Below the pieces are notes generated by a model that saw only the letters and a list, made by a program, of their open reading frames with translations, was not told where the DNA came from and searched no databases. This document shows positions 9,601 to 17,320 of a stretch of DNA of 35,244 bases, in pieces. Both the position numbers and the translations under genes were made by a program. The stretch is from Cryomorphaceae bacterium (GTDB lineage: Bacteria > Bacteroidota > Bacteroidia > Flavobacteriales_D > Crocinitomicaceae), in NCBI GenBank assembly GCA_027490665.1, contig JAIXXP010000028.1, forward strand, positions 1 to 35,244, written 5' to 3'. Within the stretch, counting starts at the first letter, position 1. Every line of letters begins with the position of its first letter.

Positions 9601-12600
9601 CAAATGGAGTAGGATAAGAGAAGGTAGTATTTGAGCCCGTACTAGCAGGGCCAGGTACAGCTGTAATAGGTGTAAATGTCGAGCTAGCTGCTGTCAAGTT
9701 TACGGTTCCGCCAGAACAGATAGCTGTTGGGTTAGCAACAGTAGAAGTGATCAAAGGCAATGAATTTGTTGTTACAACAACCGTTGCCTGATTCTGACAC
9801 AACTGACCTGTTGTTTGGTTGGCAGTAAGCACATAGGTTGTGGTTGCAGCCGGTGCATTTGGCGTTGCATTTGCAGGGTTGAAAGTATAGCCTGCTGCTG
9901 CAGTACCTGCCACAGTTGCTGCGTTTGTCCAAGTGAAGTTGTTATAGCTAGTAAGGCCATCAACCATAGTAACTAATCCTGATGGAGAAGTAGAACAGTT
10001 GGTCGCCGTAGCTGAAGACAAAGTCAATGCAGGAGCTGGAGCTACTGTAATAACTACAGGTATTGGGCCACTCTGACAACCCGTTGAAGGGTTAGTAGTA
10101 GTAACATAAAGTGTGGTGGTGGTTCCAACTGAAGCTGCATAGGTATTAGCTGTTGTTGCTTGCAATGCAGTAGTAGAAGTTGGTGTAGCATACCAGTTGA
10201 ATGTTGGTGTAGTAAAGTTGTTAGGGTCTGCAACTGATGCCGTAGCAACCTGAACACCACAATGTGCACTGTTGGTAGCAACTGGTGCCAAGAACGCTGG
10301 TTGAATAGTTACCGGAGCTGTTGTCATTGTGTTCACACATCCTGTAGCAGCTTCTGTTGCAGTAACTGTCCAAGTTTGGGTCGTTGGTGCAGATGTAATG
10401 TTCGTTACAACTGTAGTACCAACCATTGTGTTGACAACTGGTGTTGCGTTCCAAGTATAGCTGTAAGGAACAGCTGGCTGGCTTTGGATATTTACCAAGT
10501 AGTCTTCAGTTTCACCAGATCCCATAGAAGTACATGCATCACCAGAACCATTTACGTTACCATTACCACGTGTACGAATACGCATTTTGGTAAGACCCAT
10601 TTGCGCAGTAAGTGGAACCGTAATATTAGTAATAGAGGTTGTTCCTGCAGCTTGATTCACTGCAACTTGCTGCCATTCTGTTGCAGCCAACACACCATCG
10701 CGGTTGAAGTCGATCCAAACAGAGATAATTGCACCAGTATAAGTTCCAGTAGGACCTGTTGTGATAGTTAATGGATAGGTCTGACCAGGCTGAACATTTG
10801 TAGTTGCAGTGTAATTTGTATAATAAGGTGCAGCAACTGGGTTAGATGCAGCAGAGTTATTAGAAATCGAACCAAAAACAACATTGTTTACAAATGTACC
10901 TGTACCACCAGAGTTATTGGTTGCGCAATAACCTGCTGGAAGTGTTTGCGGACCTGAAACAATACTTGAAGCAGTGAGGTCAACAACTGCATTGTGACAT
11001 GCTGTTGTTGGCGTAGCTGTTGCACTAGTAATAACTGGCAAAGCATTTACTATAAGTGTCATTGTAGATACGTTGGTACAAATACCGTCAGTTGCTGTAA
11101 CTGTAAATGGATATACACCAGCTGTTGTAGGTGTAGTTGCAATGGTAGTACCTGCAACACTTGCAGAAAGACCAGAACCAGCGTAGTTAGCTAAAGTTGA
11201 AGTATATGCGTAAGCAGTGTTTACAGAAGAAGCCGTAGTTGTAAATGACTGACCAATACAAATACCTGGGTTGTTACCTGCAGTAAATACAACAGGGTCA
11301 GGGTTAGAAACAGTTACTACTACCGGAGCAGTTGGACTATAACAGCCATTTGTTCCTAACTCAGAAACATGCAAGGTTGTTGTTGCTGAAAGTGCAGTTC
11401 CGTAAGTTGTATTACCTGCAGCGTAACCTGCTGTCTGAATCACTAGGTTATCGATAGTTTGTTCCATTGCAATACCACCAGTGCGACCTGCAATTGCGTG
11501 TCTCCATGTAGCTTTGTTAGCTGCCAAGTAAGCAGCTGGCAATTGAATATTATTGAAGATAACTGTACCGTTTACGGTAACTGTTACTTGACCAAGTGCA
11601 TTTGTTTCAATTGTGGCGTGGTTGTTTGCAGCGCCTACCCATGAAGTGTTACCAACATAACCAAGTACACCTGCGGCTGTTGCATTATAAGTTGCAGCAG
11701 TGTTGTTGTATACCAAGTAAATACCCGCTTGGTTAGGCATAACAGCATCGTAGGCGTCAAAACTGATTTTGAGTTTAGAACCTGAACCTTTCTCAGCCGT
11801 TGGGGCTGTTGATGCCGCATTGACGTCGTCACCAAAGCTGTAGCTGAAACCATCTGCACCACCTGCTGGTGTTGTAGAGAAGTCAAAGTCAACTTTGTAT
11901 GCAACAGCGTTTACACCTGCATTAACAGTGATACCACCTAATTGAGATAATGCGTTCGGTGTTAATTGTAACTGACCAGCTACGTTTGTTAAGGAAGCTA
12001 CACCAGACAAGATTGCTCCCGCACCAATTGTGGTGTTCGTAAAGTCGTTAGAGTAGAAAGTTGTGTAAGCACCCGTTGGAGGTGTTTGTAGTGTATTGCC
12101 GCCTGTAGCAGCGCTATACCAGAAATATTGACCAGCACCTGCTGCACCTGCAGAAGACGCAACTGATGCAGTTGGAACTGCAGTTCCACATTGTGAACTG
12201 TTGGTTGCAACTGGTGCAGTTGGTAAAGCAAGAACCGTTACTGTTGTTGGTGAAGAAACAACAGTACAACCAGATGCAGTAACTGTTGCAGTATAACTTG
12301 CAGTTGCTGTAGGGTTGATGGTATAAGGGTTACCAGTGCCTAATGCAGTTGAGCCATCAGTCCAAGCTGCAGAAGTAATTGCCGGAACCAAACCACCACC
12401 AAAGGTTGTAGAAACCATGTTAATTGCGTAGTCTTCGTATTCTCCATAACCAAATGTGTTTAGATATGCCGCCGCTGGTGCTCCTTCATAACAGAAGACA
12501 CGCATGCGGGTGAGGCCGTTAAATGCAGAGGACGGAATAGTGAAAGAACCAGTTTCGGTATGCGCGCCGCTAACATTGGCTGCTGGAAAATACATACACT

Positions 12601-14956
12601 CACCTGCATCGGCAAAAGAACCATTGCGGTTCAAGTCAATGTAGATGCGCATGTGATTTAAATATGCAGTACCCGTGGTTAAACTAGAGAGAGAAAAATT
12701 ATAGGTTTGGCCAGCATTGAGTGTGTAAGGACCAAAAGCAGTAAAGTTACTATAGCTTCCCGCTGTGCCTGTTGCTGTACCGATTGTACCTGTCAATACA
12801 TTAATTACAGAAGTATTGTTGATAATATCTACACCACCTTGAGAAATGGTTACATTTCCGAGATCTTCATCGAAGAGCGCAGAGGTAACAATTGGGTCAG
12901 TGTAAGTTGGCAAGTTGTTGCTACCTAAGTTCACTACAAGACCTGATGGAGTGCCTGCACAAACTGGCGAAGCTGTATTGCTTGCAAATGCTGAAATACC
13001 AAGTAAACTTTGGTCTTGGTAGCTAACACCGGTTAATGGTGTTACCAAAGCAAAGCTGTTTGATGCTGCAATACCCCATGTGACAACAGCATTGATTGGC
13101 GTTGCAACTGGAATTGTTCCTTCATAAGTTGTACCACTTGTGTTGGTCATGGTAATTGGCGTTTGTGCCACACCATTAAAGGCATAAGCCAAAACAACAG
13201 AAGCAACCGTACCTGAACCTGGCGTAACGGTAACTGATACCTGATGCGCGGTTGCAGTTGTACAGTTTTGAGGTGTACTGCTCACAAGTGTAACAACTGG
13301 AGCAAAAATTGGTGTTGCATCGAATTCGTCAGCACCGATATCAGGGTTGGTAGCACCACCGTTAACGGATCCTACCGGACCTGGGCGTACTTGGCCATCG
13401 ATGTCGTTGGTTACTAAAGTAATACCTACACCTGCACCAGCAGACTCCAAAGGAGTTGGTGCGGTAGTAATGTGAAGGTCGTTGGCATTTACAAAGTTTG
13501 GCGCTACGTTGAATGTGTTAGCGTCTTGACCCGTTGCTGCCTGCCAGTTGGCCAAAGTTGTTTGATTCAGGTTATTATAAAAACCAATTAGACCATTTGG
13601 TGCTAAATAGTTATTGCGGTTCATAACAGCAGGAACGGTTGTCCAAATAGAGTTGGCTTGTGAATACATCGCGAATGTACCTGCTCCTGTATTGTTATTG
13701 ACAACGATATTGTTTAAAAACTGACTAACCGTAGGGGTTGTTACTGTAAAGGCTACGCCGTAGTTTGTATAGTTAGCTACCGTTCCGTTTACAGAAGGAG
13801 CAACAACAACGGTGTTATTGATGATGCGCATGAGCGTGGCACCTGCTGCAACTCTAATACCATAAGATGTAAAAGAGGTAATTGCTCCTGTTGTATATCG
13901 AGAAGCAACGATATTGTTAATAAAGTTATTGGCAATTAAGAAATTGTCGCAGCTTGCTGCTCCGGTAACGTTAATACCATACGCTCCCCAACCGCCAACG
14001 CTTGGTTGCATTACAGATCTGATGTTGTTACGTAAGACGCGCACGCAAGAGTTAACTGTATTCAATTCAATTGCTGAGATGCTCGCGCTGTAACCCGCTC
14101 CTGTTGGAGATACATCTCCAACACGAATGTCGTTTCCTTCAATTAAAGCTGCGCCGGCTGTGCCGCTGATATTGGTGTTGGCTACATAAATGGCATTCAA
14201 ACCAATGTTGTCTGCAAGAGTTGTGGAACCAAAGATATTGTTACGGATGATTGTTCCGGTAATAGGAAAAGTTCCGATACCATTTGCCCAAACACCGCGA
14301 TGACATCTTCTGATTTCGTTGTTTTCAATAATGGTATTGATGCTTGAATAAGCCCCTGTTAATAGCGAAGTGGTGCTGTAATTTGATAAGTTGATACCGT
14401 AGCTCATGTTGGTTGCAATACCTGTTGGGCGTGAACCAATGATGATACAGTTTTTAACGGTGTTGTTGTCTGCACCGTTTGTACCAGTAGTTGAGTTTGA
14501 AGACAAGCGTATTGCGGCTGTAATGAGAGTAGTACTCGTTGCCACTTGAAAAGTAAGGTTGCGAACACCAGCCGTTGCAGGGTCGTCACCGTCGATGGTA
14601 ACGTTGTCTGCACCATTCAATTCAATCAAACCACGGTTGGTTGTTGGAATAGCAGCCGAGTTAACGGTTACGTTACCTGAAGGTTTAATGTTAATAGCTG
14701 AATAAAGTGCCGTACCTGAACCGCTGTTCACTAACGCAACAACTGCTGCTGGCTCTGTGGTGTTGGCGGTGATCGTGATGTTGATCACACCTTGGTGAGT
14801 TCCTGCGTTGATGGCAGCAAACGCCGCACTTACGGTGGCATATGAACCAGTTGCAGTTCCTCCAGTTGCAGTGACAGACACCTGTGCCCAAGCAGCGCTT
14901 AGGGTAAGGGTAAGCATTGCAAAAGTTGTAAGAATTAATCTTGTAAAACTTTTCAT
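6650..14956 (-). CDS. Giant T9SS-secreted adhesin-like protein (beta-helix, lectin, GEVED, PKD-like repeats)
   Basis: A 2768-residue secreted protein. Signal peptide MKSFTRLILTTFAMLTLTLSAAWAQ. From N to C: right-handed beta-helix rich in NN/NI turns (about 14880-13300; e.g. IIENNEIRRC, IIRNNIFG); Ig-like segments; a first GEVED domain (about 12760-12410, IDLNRNGSF, GYGEYEDYAI); an L-type lectin-like domain (about 12060-11425, with GGADGFSYSFGDD and KISFDAYD); a second GEVED domain (about 10800-10490, IDFNRDGVL, GETEDYLV); a beta module also found at the N-terminus of the 1330-residue neighbour (about 9620-9100); about eight PKD/Ig-like repeats starting with variants of VNAGxDxxIC (8945-7110); and a type A sorting domain (NPNPTAGDLTI ... 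TGVYMVRI). Probably a surface adhesin or matrix protein; the lectin-like fold suggests glycan binding. No enzyme motif seen. Confidence 0.92.
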   Translation of the reverse strand: MKSFTRLILTTFAMLTLTLSAAWAQVSVTATGGTATGSYATVSAAFAAINAGTHQGVINITITANTTEPAAVVALVNSGSGTALYSAINIKPSGNVTVNSAAIPTTNRGLIELNGADNVTIDGDDPATAGVRNLTFQVATSTTLITAAIRLSSNSTTGTNGADNNTVKNCIIIGSRPTGIATNMSYGINLSNYSTTSLLTGAYSSINTIIENNEIRRCHRGVWANGIGTFPITGTIIRNNIFGSTTLADNIGLNAIYVANTNISGTAGAALIEGNDIRVGDVSPTGAGYSASISAIELNTVNSCVRVLRNNIRSVMQPSVGGWGAYGINVTGAASCDNFLIANNFINNIVASRYTTGAITSFTSYGIRVAAGATLMRIINNTVVVAPSVNGTVANYTNYGVAFTVTTPTVSQFLNNIVVNNNTGAGTFAMYSQANSIWTTVPAVMNRNNYLAPNGLIGFYNNLNQTTLANWQAATGQDANTFNVAPNFVNANDLHITTAPTPLESAGAGVGITLVTNDIDGQVRPGPVGSVNGGATNPDIGADEFDATPIFAPVVTLVSSTPQNCTTATAHQVSVTVTPGSGTVASVVLAYAFNGVAQTPITMTNTSGTTYEGTIPVATPINAVVTWGIAASNSFALVTPLTGVSYQDQSLLGISAFASNTASPVCAGTPSGLVVNLGSNNLPTYTDPIVTSALFDEDLGNVTISQGGVDIINNTSVINVLTGTIGTATGTAGSYSNFTAFGPYTLNAGQTYNFSLSSLTTGTAYLNHMRIYIDLNRNGSFADAGECMYFPAANVSGAHTETGSFTIPSSAFNGLTRMRVFCYEGAPAAAYLNTFGYGEYEDYAINMVSTTFGGGLVPAITSAAWTDGSTALGTGNPYTINPTATASYTATVTASGCTVVSSPTTVTVLALPTAPVATNSSQCGTAVPTASVASSAGAAGAGQYFWYSAATGGNTLQTPPTGAYTTFYSNDFTNTTIGAGAILSGVASLTNVAGQLQLTPNALSQLGGITVNAGVNAVAYKVDFDFSTTPAGGADGFSYSFGDDVNAASTAPTAEKGSGSKLKISFDAYDAVMPNQAGIYLVYNNTAATYNATAAGVLGYVGNTSWVGAANNHATIETNALGQVTVTVNGTVIFNNIQLPAAYLAANKATWRHAIAGRTGGIAMEQTIDNLVIQTAGYAAGNTTYGTALSATTTLHVSELGTNGCYSPTAPVVVTVSNPDPVVFTAGNNPGICIGQSFTTTASSVNTAYAYTSTLANYAGSGLSASVAGTTIATTPTTAGVYPFTVTATDGICTNVSTMTLIVNALPVITSATATPTTACHNAVVDLTASSIVSGPQTLPAGYCATNNSGGTGTFVNNVVFGSISNNSAASNPVAAPYYTNYTATTNVQPGQTYPLTITTGPTGTYTGAIISVWIDFNRDGVLAATEWQQVAVNQAAGTTSITNITVPLTAQMGLTKMRIRTRGNGNVNGSGDACTSMGSGETEDYLVNIQSQPAVPYSYTWNATPVVNTMVGTTVVTNITSAPTTQTWTVTATEAATGCVNTMTTAPVTIQPAFLAPVATNSAHCGVQVATASVADPNNFTTPTFNWYATPTSTTALQATTANTYAASVGTTTTLYVTTTNPSTGCQSGPIPVVITVAPAPALTLSSATATNCSTSPSGLVTMVDGLTSYNNFTWTNAATVAGTAAAGYTFNPANATPNAPAATTTYVLTANQTTGQLCQNQATVVVTTNSLPLITSTVANPTAICSGGTVNLTAASSTFTPITAVPGPASTGSNTTFSYPTPFGNYWWGAKQQFLYTAAELTAAGFSAGTINALAFNVTTPATTTLTDYTISMKNTTVTALTTTFETGLTQVYYNAAYTPSALTGFANNTITLTPFNWDGTSNVVIDICFNNGAFTTNAVATWTTAFAGAAHFYNADAAGVCASTTIGTVTNNRPMIQFTGTTGINYTPTLSWTWPALNQNGTTASTVVSNPGTTNTTASYTVQATNPITGCSVTNTTAPVTIWALPTINAGNDILICTNNATQQATVTATGAGATGSYAWTAPVAGVQNGVPFTASATGTFSVIGTDGNGCINYDTLQLTYSTVPPANAGLDQAICIGQTATFNATGLAPYNWSMTNYTNSGLTGAVNNSPVIVVTPTQPGTYTYQVNVSNGVGCTNTDAATLTVWALPNVNAGVDQTICNASPVIISGSGALSYAWNNGVTNATPFFPSSTATYTVVGTDVNGCQNQDQVVVNVLPQPIVLGGLDQTICAGTPIILNASTTSATPTPVTGFQWSNNVTNNTQYVPTNTGVLTVTATGANGCTNQDQILVTVLALPTVNAGQDITVCAGLSATLNASGAISYAWNNGVTQGIPFYPNATQTYTVVGTGANGCTNNDQLVVNVSTGPTVNLSAPQTVCANAPATLSAAVQNGLGGFWTTTNGTGIISPNVTNGTVTYTPNVNDPVVVNLTYVATNACGSASQNTSVTVLPIPVVNAGPDFAVCQGTSATLTATGNGFLTWTTPNVTNGVAFVPTATATYNVVATGFNNCTNNDQVTVTVLALPDVDAGVDQTICSGESVTLNGQGAVSYQWTGGASNNVPFAPATTATYTVTGTGINGCENTDQVTVVVNATPVATISVVNDVTLAASPAGMNYTWINCASGTDAPNGSTANFTAIANGSYAVIVTSAAGCSDQSDCEIIDAVGLDQIANIEMSVNPNPTAGDLTINMPTELTAQAQVFDAQGKLVLDASNVSNGSVLNLMNMTTGVYMVRITAADSVQTFRVVKQ
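7110..8945 (-). repeat. Array of about eight PKD/Ig-like repeats within the giant protein
   Basis: About eight protein units of roughly 75-85 residues, each opening with a variant of LPxVNAGxDxxIC, then a SYAWNNGV-like strand, then TYTVVGTGxNGCxNxDQ and a closing VxVL strand. The sixth unit is the most diverged. Neighbouring units also share runs of DNA, for example near 7913 and 8351. Such arrays usually act as extended stalks in bacterial surface proteins. Confidence 0.75.
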
Positions 14957-14984
14957 AGTAATAACTTTAGTATTCGTAATTTAG

Positions 14985-15017
14985 CAAATGTATACAAAAT
15001 TTTATTTGTACAAAAAA
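14985..15017 (-). promoter_or_regulatory. Promoter of the giant surface protein gene
   Basis: Read on the minus strand, a TTTTTTG box (15011-15017) is followed after 18 bases by TACATTTG (14985-14992). This is an exact match to the Bacteroidota -7 consensus TAnnTTTG with a TTG-type -33 box. The -7 box ends 28 bases before the ATG at 14956. The intergenic region is shared with the divergent SDR gene. Confidence 0.6.
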
Positions 15018-15033
15018 TAAGTTTTACAAAGAC

Positions 15034-15816
15034 ATGATTTCTCCCTCTCTCCGCGCCCTCGTTTGTGGCTCCACCCAAGGCATCGGCCTGGCCATTGCAC
15101 AACATCTAGCCAATGATGGTTTTTCAGTTGTACTTACTGCAAGAAATGAAGCACGCTTACAAAATGCAATTGCAACATTAGACATTTCTAAAGGGCAAGT
15201 ACATCAATATTTCGTTTCTGACTTTACCGATCCTGCAGGATTAAAAATTGCTATTGACAACTTTATAAAAATCAATGGAGCTATCCATGTATTGATAAAT
15301 AACACAGGCGGGCCAAAAAGTGGGCCAATAGTAGATGCCGACATCAGCGAATTTTTAGGCGCGTTCAATCAGCACCTCATTTGCAATCATATCTTGATGC
15401 AGGCTGTTGTGCCCGGCATGAAAGCAGCGGAATTTGGCCGCATCATCAATATTATTTCCACTTCAGTGAAGCAACCGCTGCCAAATTTAGGGGTGTCCAA
15501 TACAATTAGGGGCGCTGTAGCAAGTTGGTCAAAAACACTTGCCAATGAATTAGGCGGGTTTGGCATTACCGTTAACAACGTGCTTCCGGGTGCTACCAAT
15601 ACCCAGCGCCTCACCGAAATTGCAAAAGTAAAAGCCGACAAAACCGGAGAAAGCATTTCAGAAATATTAGCTGAAATGGGTCAAGAAAGCCCAATGAAGC
15701 GCATTGCCGAGCCACATGAAGTAGCGGCAGCTGTTGCATTTTTAGCCTCGCCAGCAGCTTCTTATATAAATGGTATCAATGTGCCGGTCGACGGCGGACG
15801 CACGAAAAGTTTGTAA
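15034..15816 (+). CDS. SDR-fold oxidoreductase-like protein with atypical active site
   Basis: A 260-residue Rossmann-fold protein of the short-chain dehydrogenase/reductase superfamily. The cofactor loop is CGSTQGIGLAIA (11-22), and NNTGGP (89-94) stands for the usual NNAG. The C-terminal part (ASPAASYINGINVPVDGG) resembles FabG-like 3-oxoacyl-ACP reductases. The catalytic YxxxK is absent: the aligned positions read S155 and R159 within VSNTIRG. This matches the known group of BKR-like SDRs that lack a perfect tetrad, so a standard ketoreductase activity should not be assumed. It is divergent from the giant surface gene and faces a small membrane protein gene convergently. Substrate unknown. 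Confidence 0.85.
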   Translation: MISPSLRALVCGSTQGIGLAIAQHLANDGFSVVLTARNEARLQNAIATLDISKGQVHQYFVSDFTDPAGLKIAIDNFIKINGAIHVLINNTGGPKSGPIVDADISEFLGAFNQHLICNHILMQAVVPGMKAAEFGRIINIISTSVKQPLPNLGVSNTIRGAVASWSKTLANELGGFGITVNNVLPGATNTQRLTEIAKVKADKTGESISEILAEMGQESPMKRIAEPHEVAAAVAFLASPAASYINGINVPVDGGRTKSL

Positions 15817-15839
15817 GAAACCTTCGAAGTAAATTATGC

Positions 15840-16160
15840 TTATTTATTCTTCTTGGCCAAAAAGGAACGATACGCCAAAAGCGTTGGAAAGCCAAGTAGC
15901 AAACTCGCGGCGAGCATGTAACCCCTGCGGGTAAGGTAGAAATCTACAACGCCTTGCATTTCTGATTCTTGGTAACCCAAGCCCACAAAATAAGCCAAAC
16001 TTAGTGGTGCTTCTAGCACATATTTTTTGCCATTTTGGCTGTAAACAATTTCACCTTCAAATAAATTGGGGCTCACTAAAATAAGCGTACCCCCTATCAG
16101 TATAAAACTGAAAGAAAAAACGAACCAAGGTTTGAGCAATAATGATTTGAAGTCGTCCAT
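15840..16160 (-). CDS. Small membrane protein of unknown function, two predicted helices
   Basis: 106 residues starting MDDFKSLLLKPW. The open frame extends upstream to 16352, but that part overlaps the opposite-strand glycosyltransferase gene and looks non-coding. The ATG at 16160 is preceded at five bases by a TAACTTTG promoter box, so this start is preferred. Two hydrophobic helices are visible (about residues 12-30 and 80-97), flanking a soluble loop of about 50 residues that would lie outside the cytoplasm. The tail is basic (AKKNK). I recognise no family; it is possibly a conserved hypothetical of Flavobacteriales. It is divergent from the glycosyltransferase gene with only 44 bases between the start codons. 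Confidence 0.65.
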   Translation of the reverse strand: MDDFKSLLLKPWFVFSFSFILIGGTLILVSPNLFEGEIVYSQNGKKYVLEAPLSLAYFVGLGYQESEMQGVVDFYLTRRGYMLAASLLLGFPTLLAYRSFLAKKNK

Positions 16161-16165
16161 GGCTC

Positions 16166-16173
16166 CAAAGTTA
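16166..16173 (-). promoter_or_regulatory. -7 promoter box directly before a start codon
   Basis: On the minus strand the sequence is TAACTTTG, an exact TAnnTTTG match, five bases before the ATG at 16160. A transcript starting the usual few bases downstream would be leaderless or nearly so. No convincing -33 TTG was found, which limits confidence. Confidence 0.4.
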
Positions 16174-16204
16174 GCCCAAATCTGTCTAATTTCGTGCTTC
16201 ACAT

Positions 16205-17311
16205 ATGAAACGCATTGCTTATTTATGTTTGTCTGGAGGCTGGGGTGGTTTAGAAATGAACCAACTGCGCAATGCACAACAAATGCAAAATCGGGGGCAT
16301 TCCGTTTTACTGATTGCCAATTCAGAAACGCCGATTGCCAACGCAGCAGCACAAGCCAATCTACCTATATATATTGTAAGGCAGCACCCCAAACACTACC
16401 AATGGCTATTTGCTATAAAGTTGACTAGATATTTAAATGATGGTGGTTTTGAACATCTATTCCTCCGAAACAATCGCGAACTGAGTATTGCGGCATCAGT
16501 GCATTTCTTTTCACGAGGTAAAGTCAGTGTACATTATTTCATGGAAATGGCGCTCGGCGGAAAGCGCACTCAATTTTATCGAACGCTGCGTTATGCCTTA
16601 CTGAGCACATGGGTTTGCCCATTGCCCTATCTTCAAGCACAAGCTTTGCAACAAACGAAAATTGCGGCACACAAAGTGAAAGAAATTCCATCTGGGCTTT
16701 TATTTAATGCTGAAACCCATCTATCCAAAGAAGAAGCTCGAAGCAGACTGCAGTGGCCGCTAGACCAAAAACTGATTTTGGTGGTAGGACGCATAGATCC
16801 CAAAAAACGACAAGGGTTTGTTTGGGACTGTTTTTCGCAGCGAACCAACAACGATGAAATATTAGTTTTTGTTGGTGAAAGCACTCCCGATGAGCCTTCC
16901 TTCTATCATTTGGCTCTTCAAGAAAAAATAAAGAAGCACCCAAAAAGTAAAGCAGTTATTTGGGCAGGCTTTCAACAAAACATGCCGCTGATTTACCAAG
17001 CAGCAGATCTAGTGATCATGGCTGCCGACCATGAAACCGTCGGGATGGTAACACTCGAGGCATTACAAAACAACTGCCCAGTGCTCGGGGTTAACAACGG
17101 AGGAAGTAAAGAAATCATTGAGCTATTTGGAGGAGGTCTTTGTTTTGAATTGAATGGCGCCTCCTCCCTTTCAAATAAAATTGACCAAATTTTGGCAGGT
17201 GATTTTCACCATCTCAATAAGCCTTACTTTGAACAACATTTCGACTTTAACCACGTTTGTGCACTTGTAGAAACAGAATTATTGGGGCTTGAAGCACCGA
17301 TTTTTCAGTAA
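16205..17311 (+). CDS. GT4-family glycosyltransferase
   Basis: 368 residues with the GT-B fold pattern. N-terminal domain: MKRIAYLCLSGGWGGLEMNQL, where the glycine-rich loop typically contacts the acceptor or donor. C-terminal nucleotide-sugar domain: ILVVGRIDPKKRQG (191-204) and the E-x7-E motif at E277 and E285 (HETVGMVTLEAL), followed by NNGGSKEII. This is a retaining glycosyltransferase of family GT4 that probably acts in the cytoplasm on a lipid-linked or envelope glycan. The downstream histidine kinase gene begins nine bases after its stop, so the two are probably co-transcribed. Donor and acceptor cannot be told from sequence. Confidence 0.88.
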   Translation: MKRIAYLCLSGGWGGLEMNQLRNAQQMQNRGHSVLLIANSETPIANAAAQANLPIYIVRQHPKHYQWLFAIKLTRYLNDGGFEHLFLRNNRELSIAASVHFFSRGKVSVHYFMEMALGGKRTQFYRTLRYALLSTWVCPLPYLQAQALQQTKIAAHKVKEIPSGLLFNAETHLSKEEARSRLQWPLDQKLILVVGRIDPKKRQGFVWDCFSQRTNNDEILVFVGESTPDEPSFYHLALQEKIKKHPKSKAVIWAGFQQNMPLIYQAADLVIMAADHETVGMVTLEALQNNCPVLGVNNGGSKEIIELFGGGLCFELNGASSLSNKIDQILAGDFHHLNKPYFEQHFDFNHVCALVETELLGLEAPIFQ

Positions 17312-17320
17312 ATTCGTTCA

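Noticed and set aside
8651..10771. Plus-strand open frames rich in Cys, Ser and Arg (e.g. 9215-9634 and 10262-10771)
   Set aside because: They are antisense to the giant secreted protein, have no starts with promoter support, and their odd composition comes from the Thr/Val/Asn-rich codons of the real gene.
15005..15014. TTTGTACAAA palindrome between the giant gene and the SDR gene
   Set aside because: Short, AT-rich and not repeated in the window; part of it is explained by the -33 promoter region.
16161..16352. N-terminal extension of the small minus-strand membrane protein
   Set aside because: It overlaps the glycosyltransferase gene on the other strand, has no membrane or domain pattern, and the ATG at 16160 has a promoter box directly upstream.
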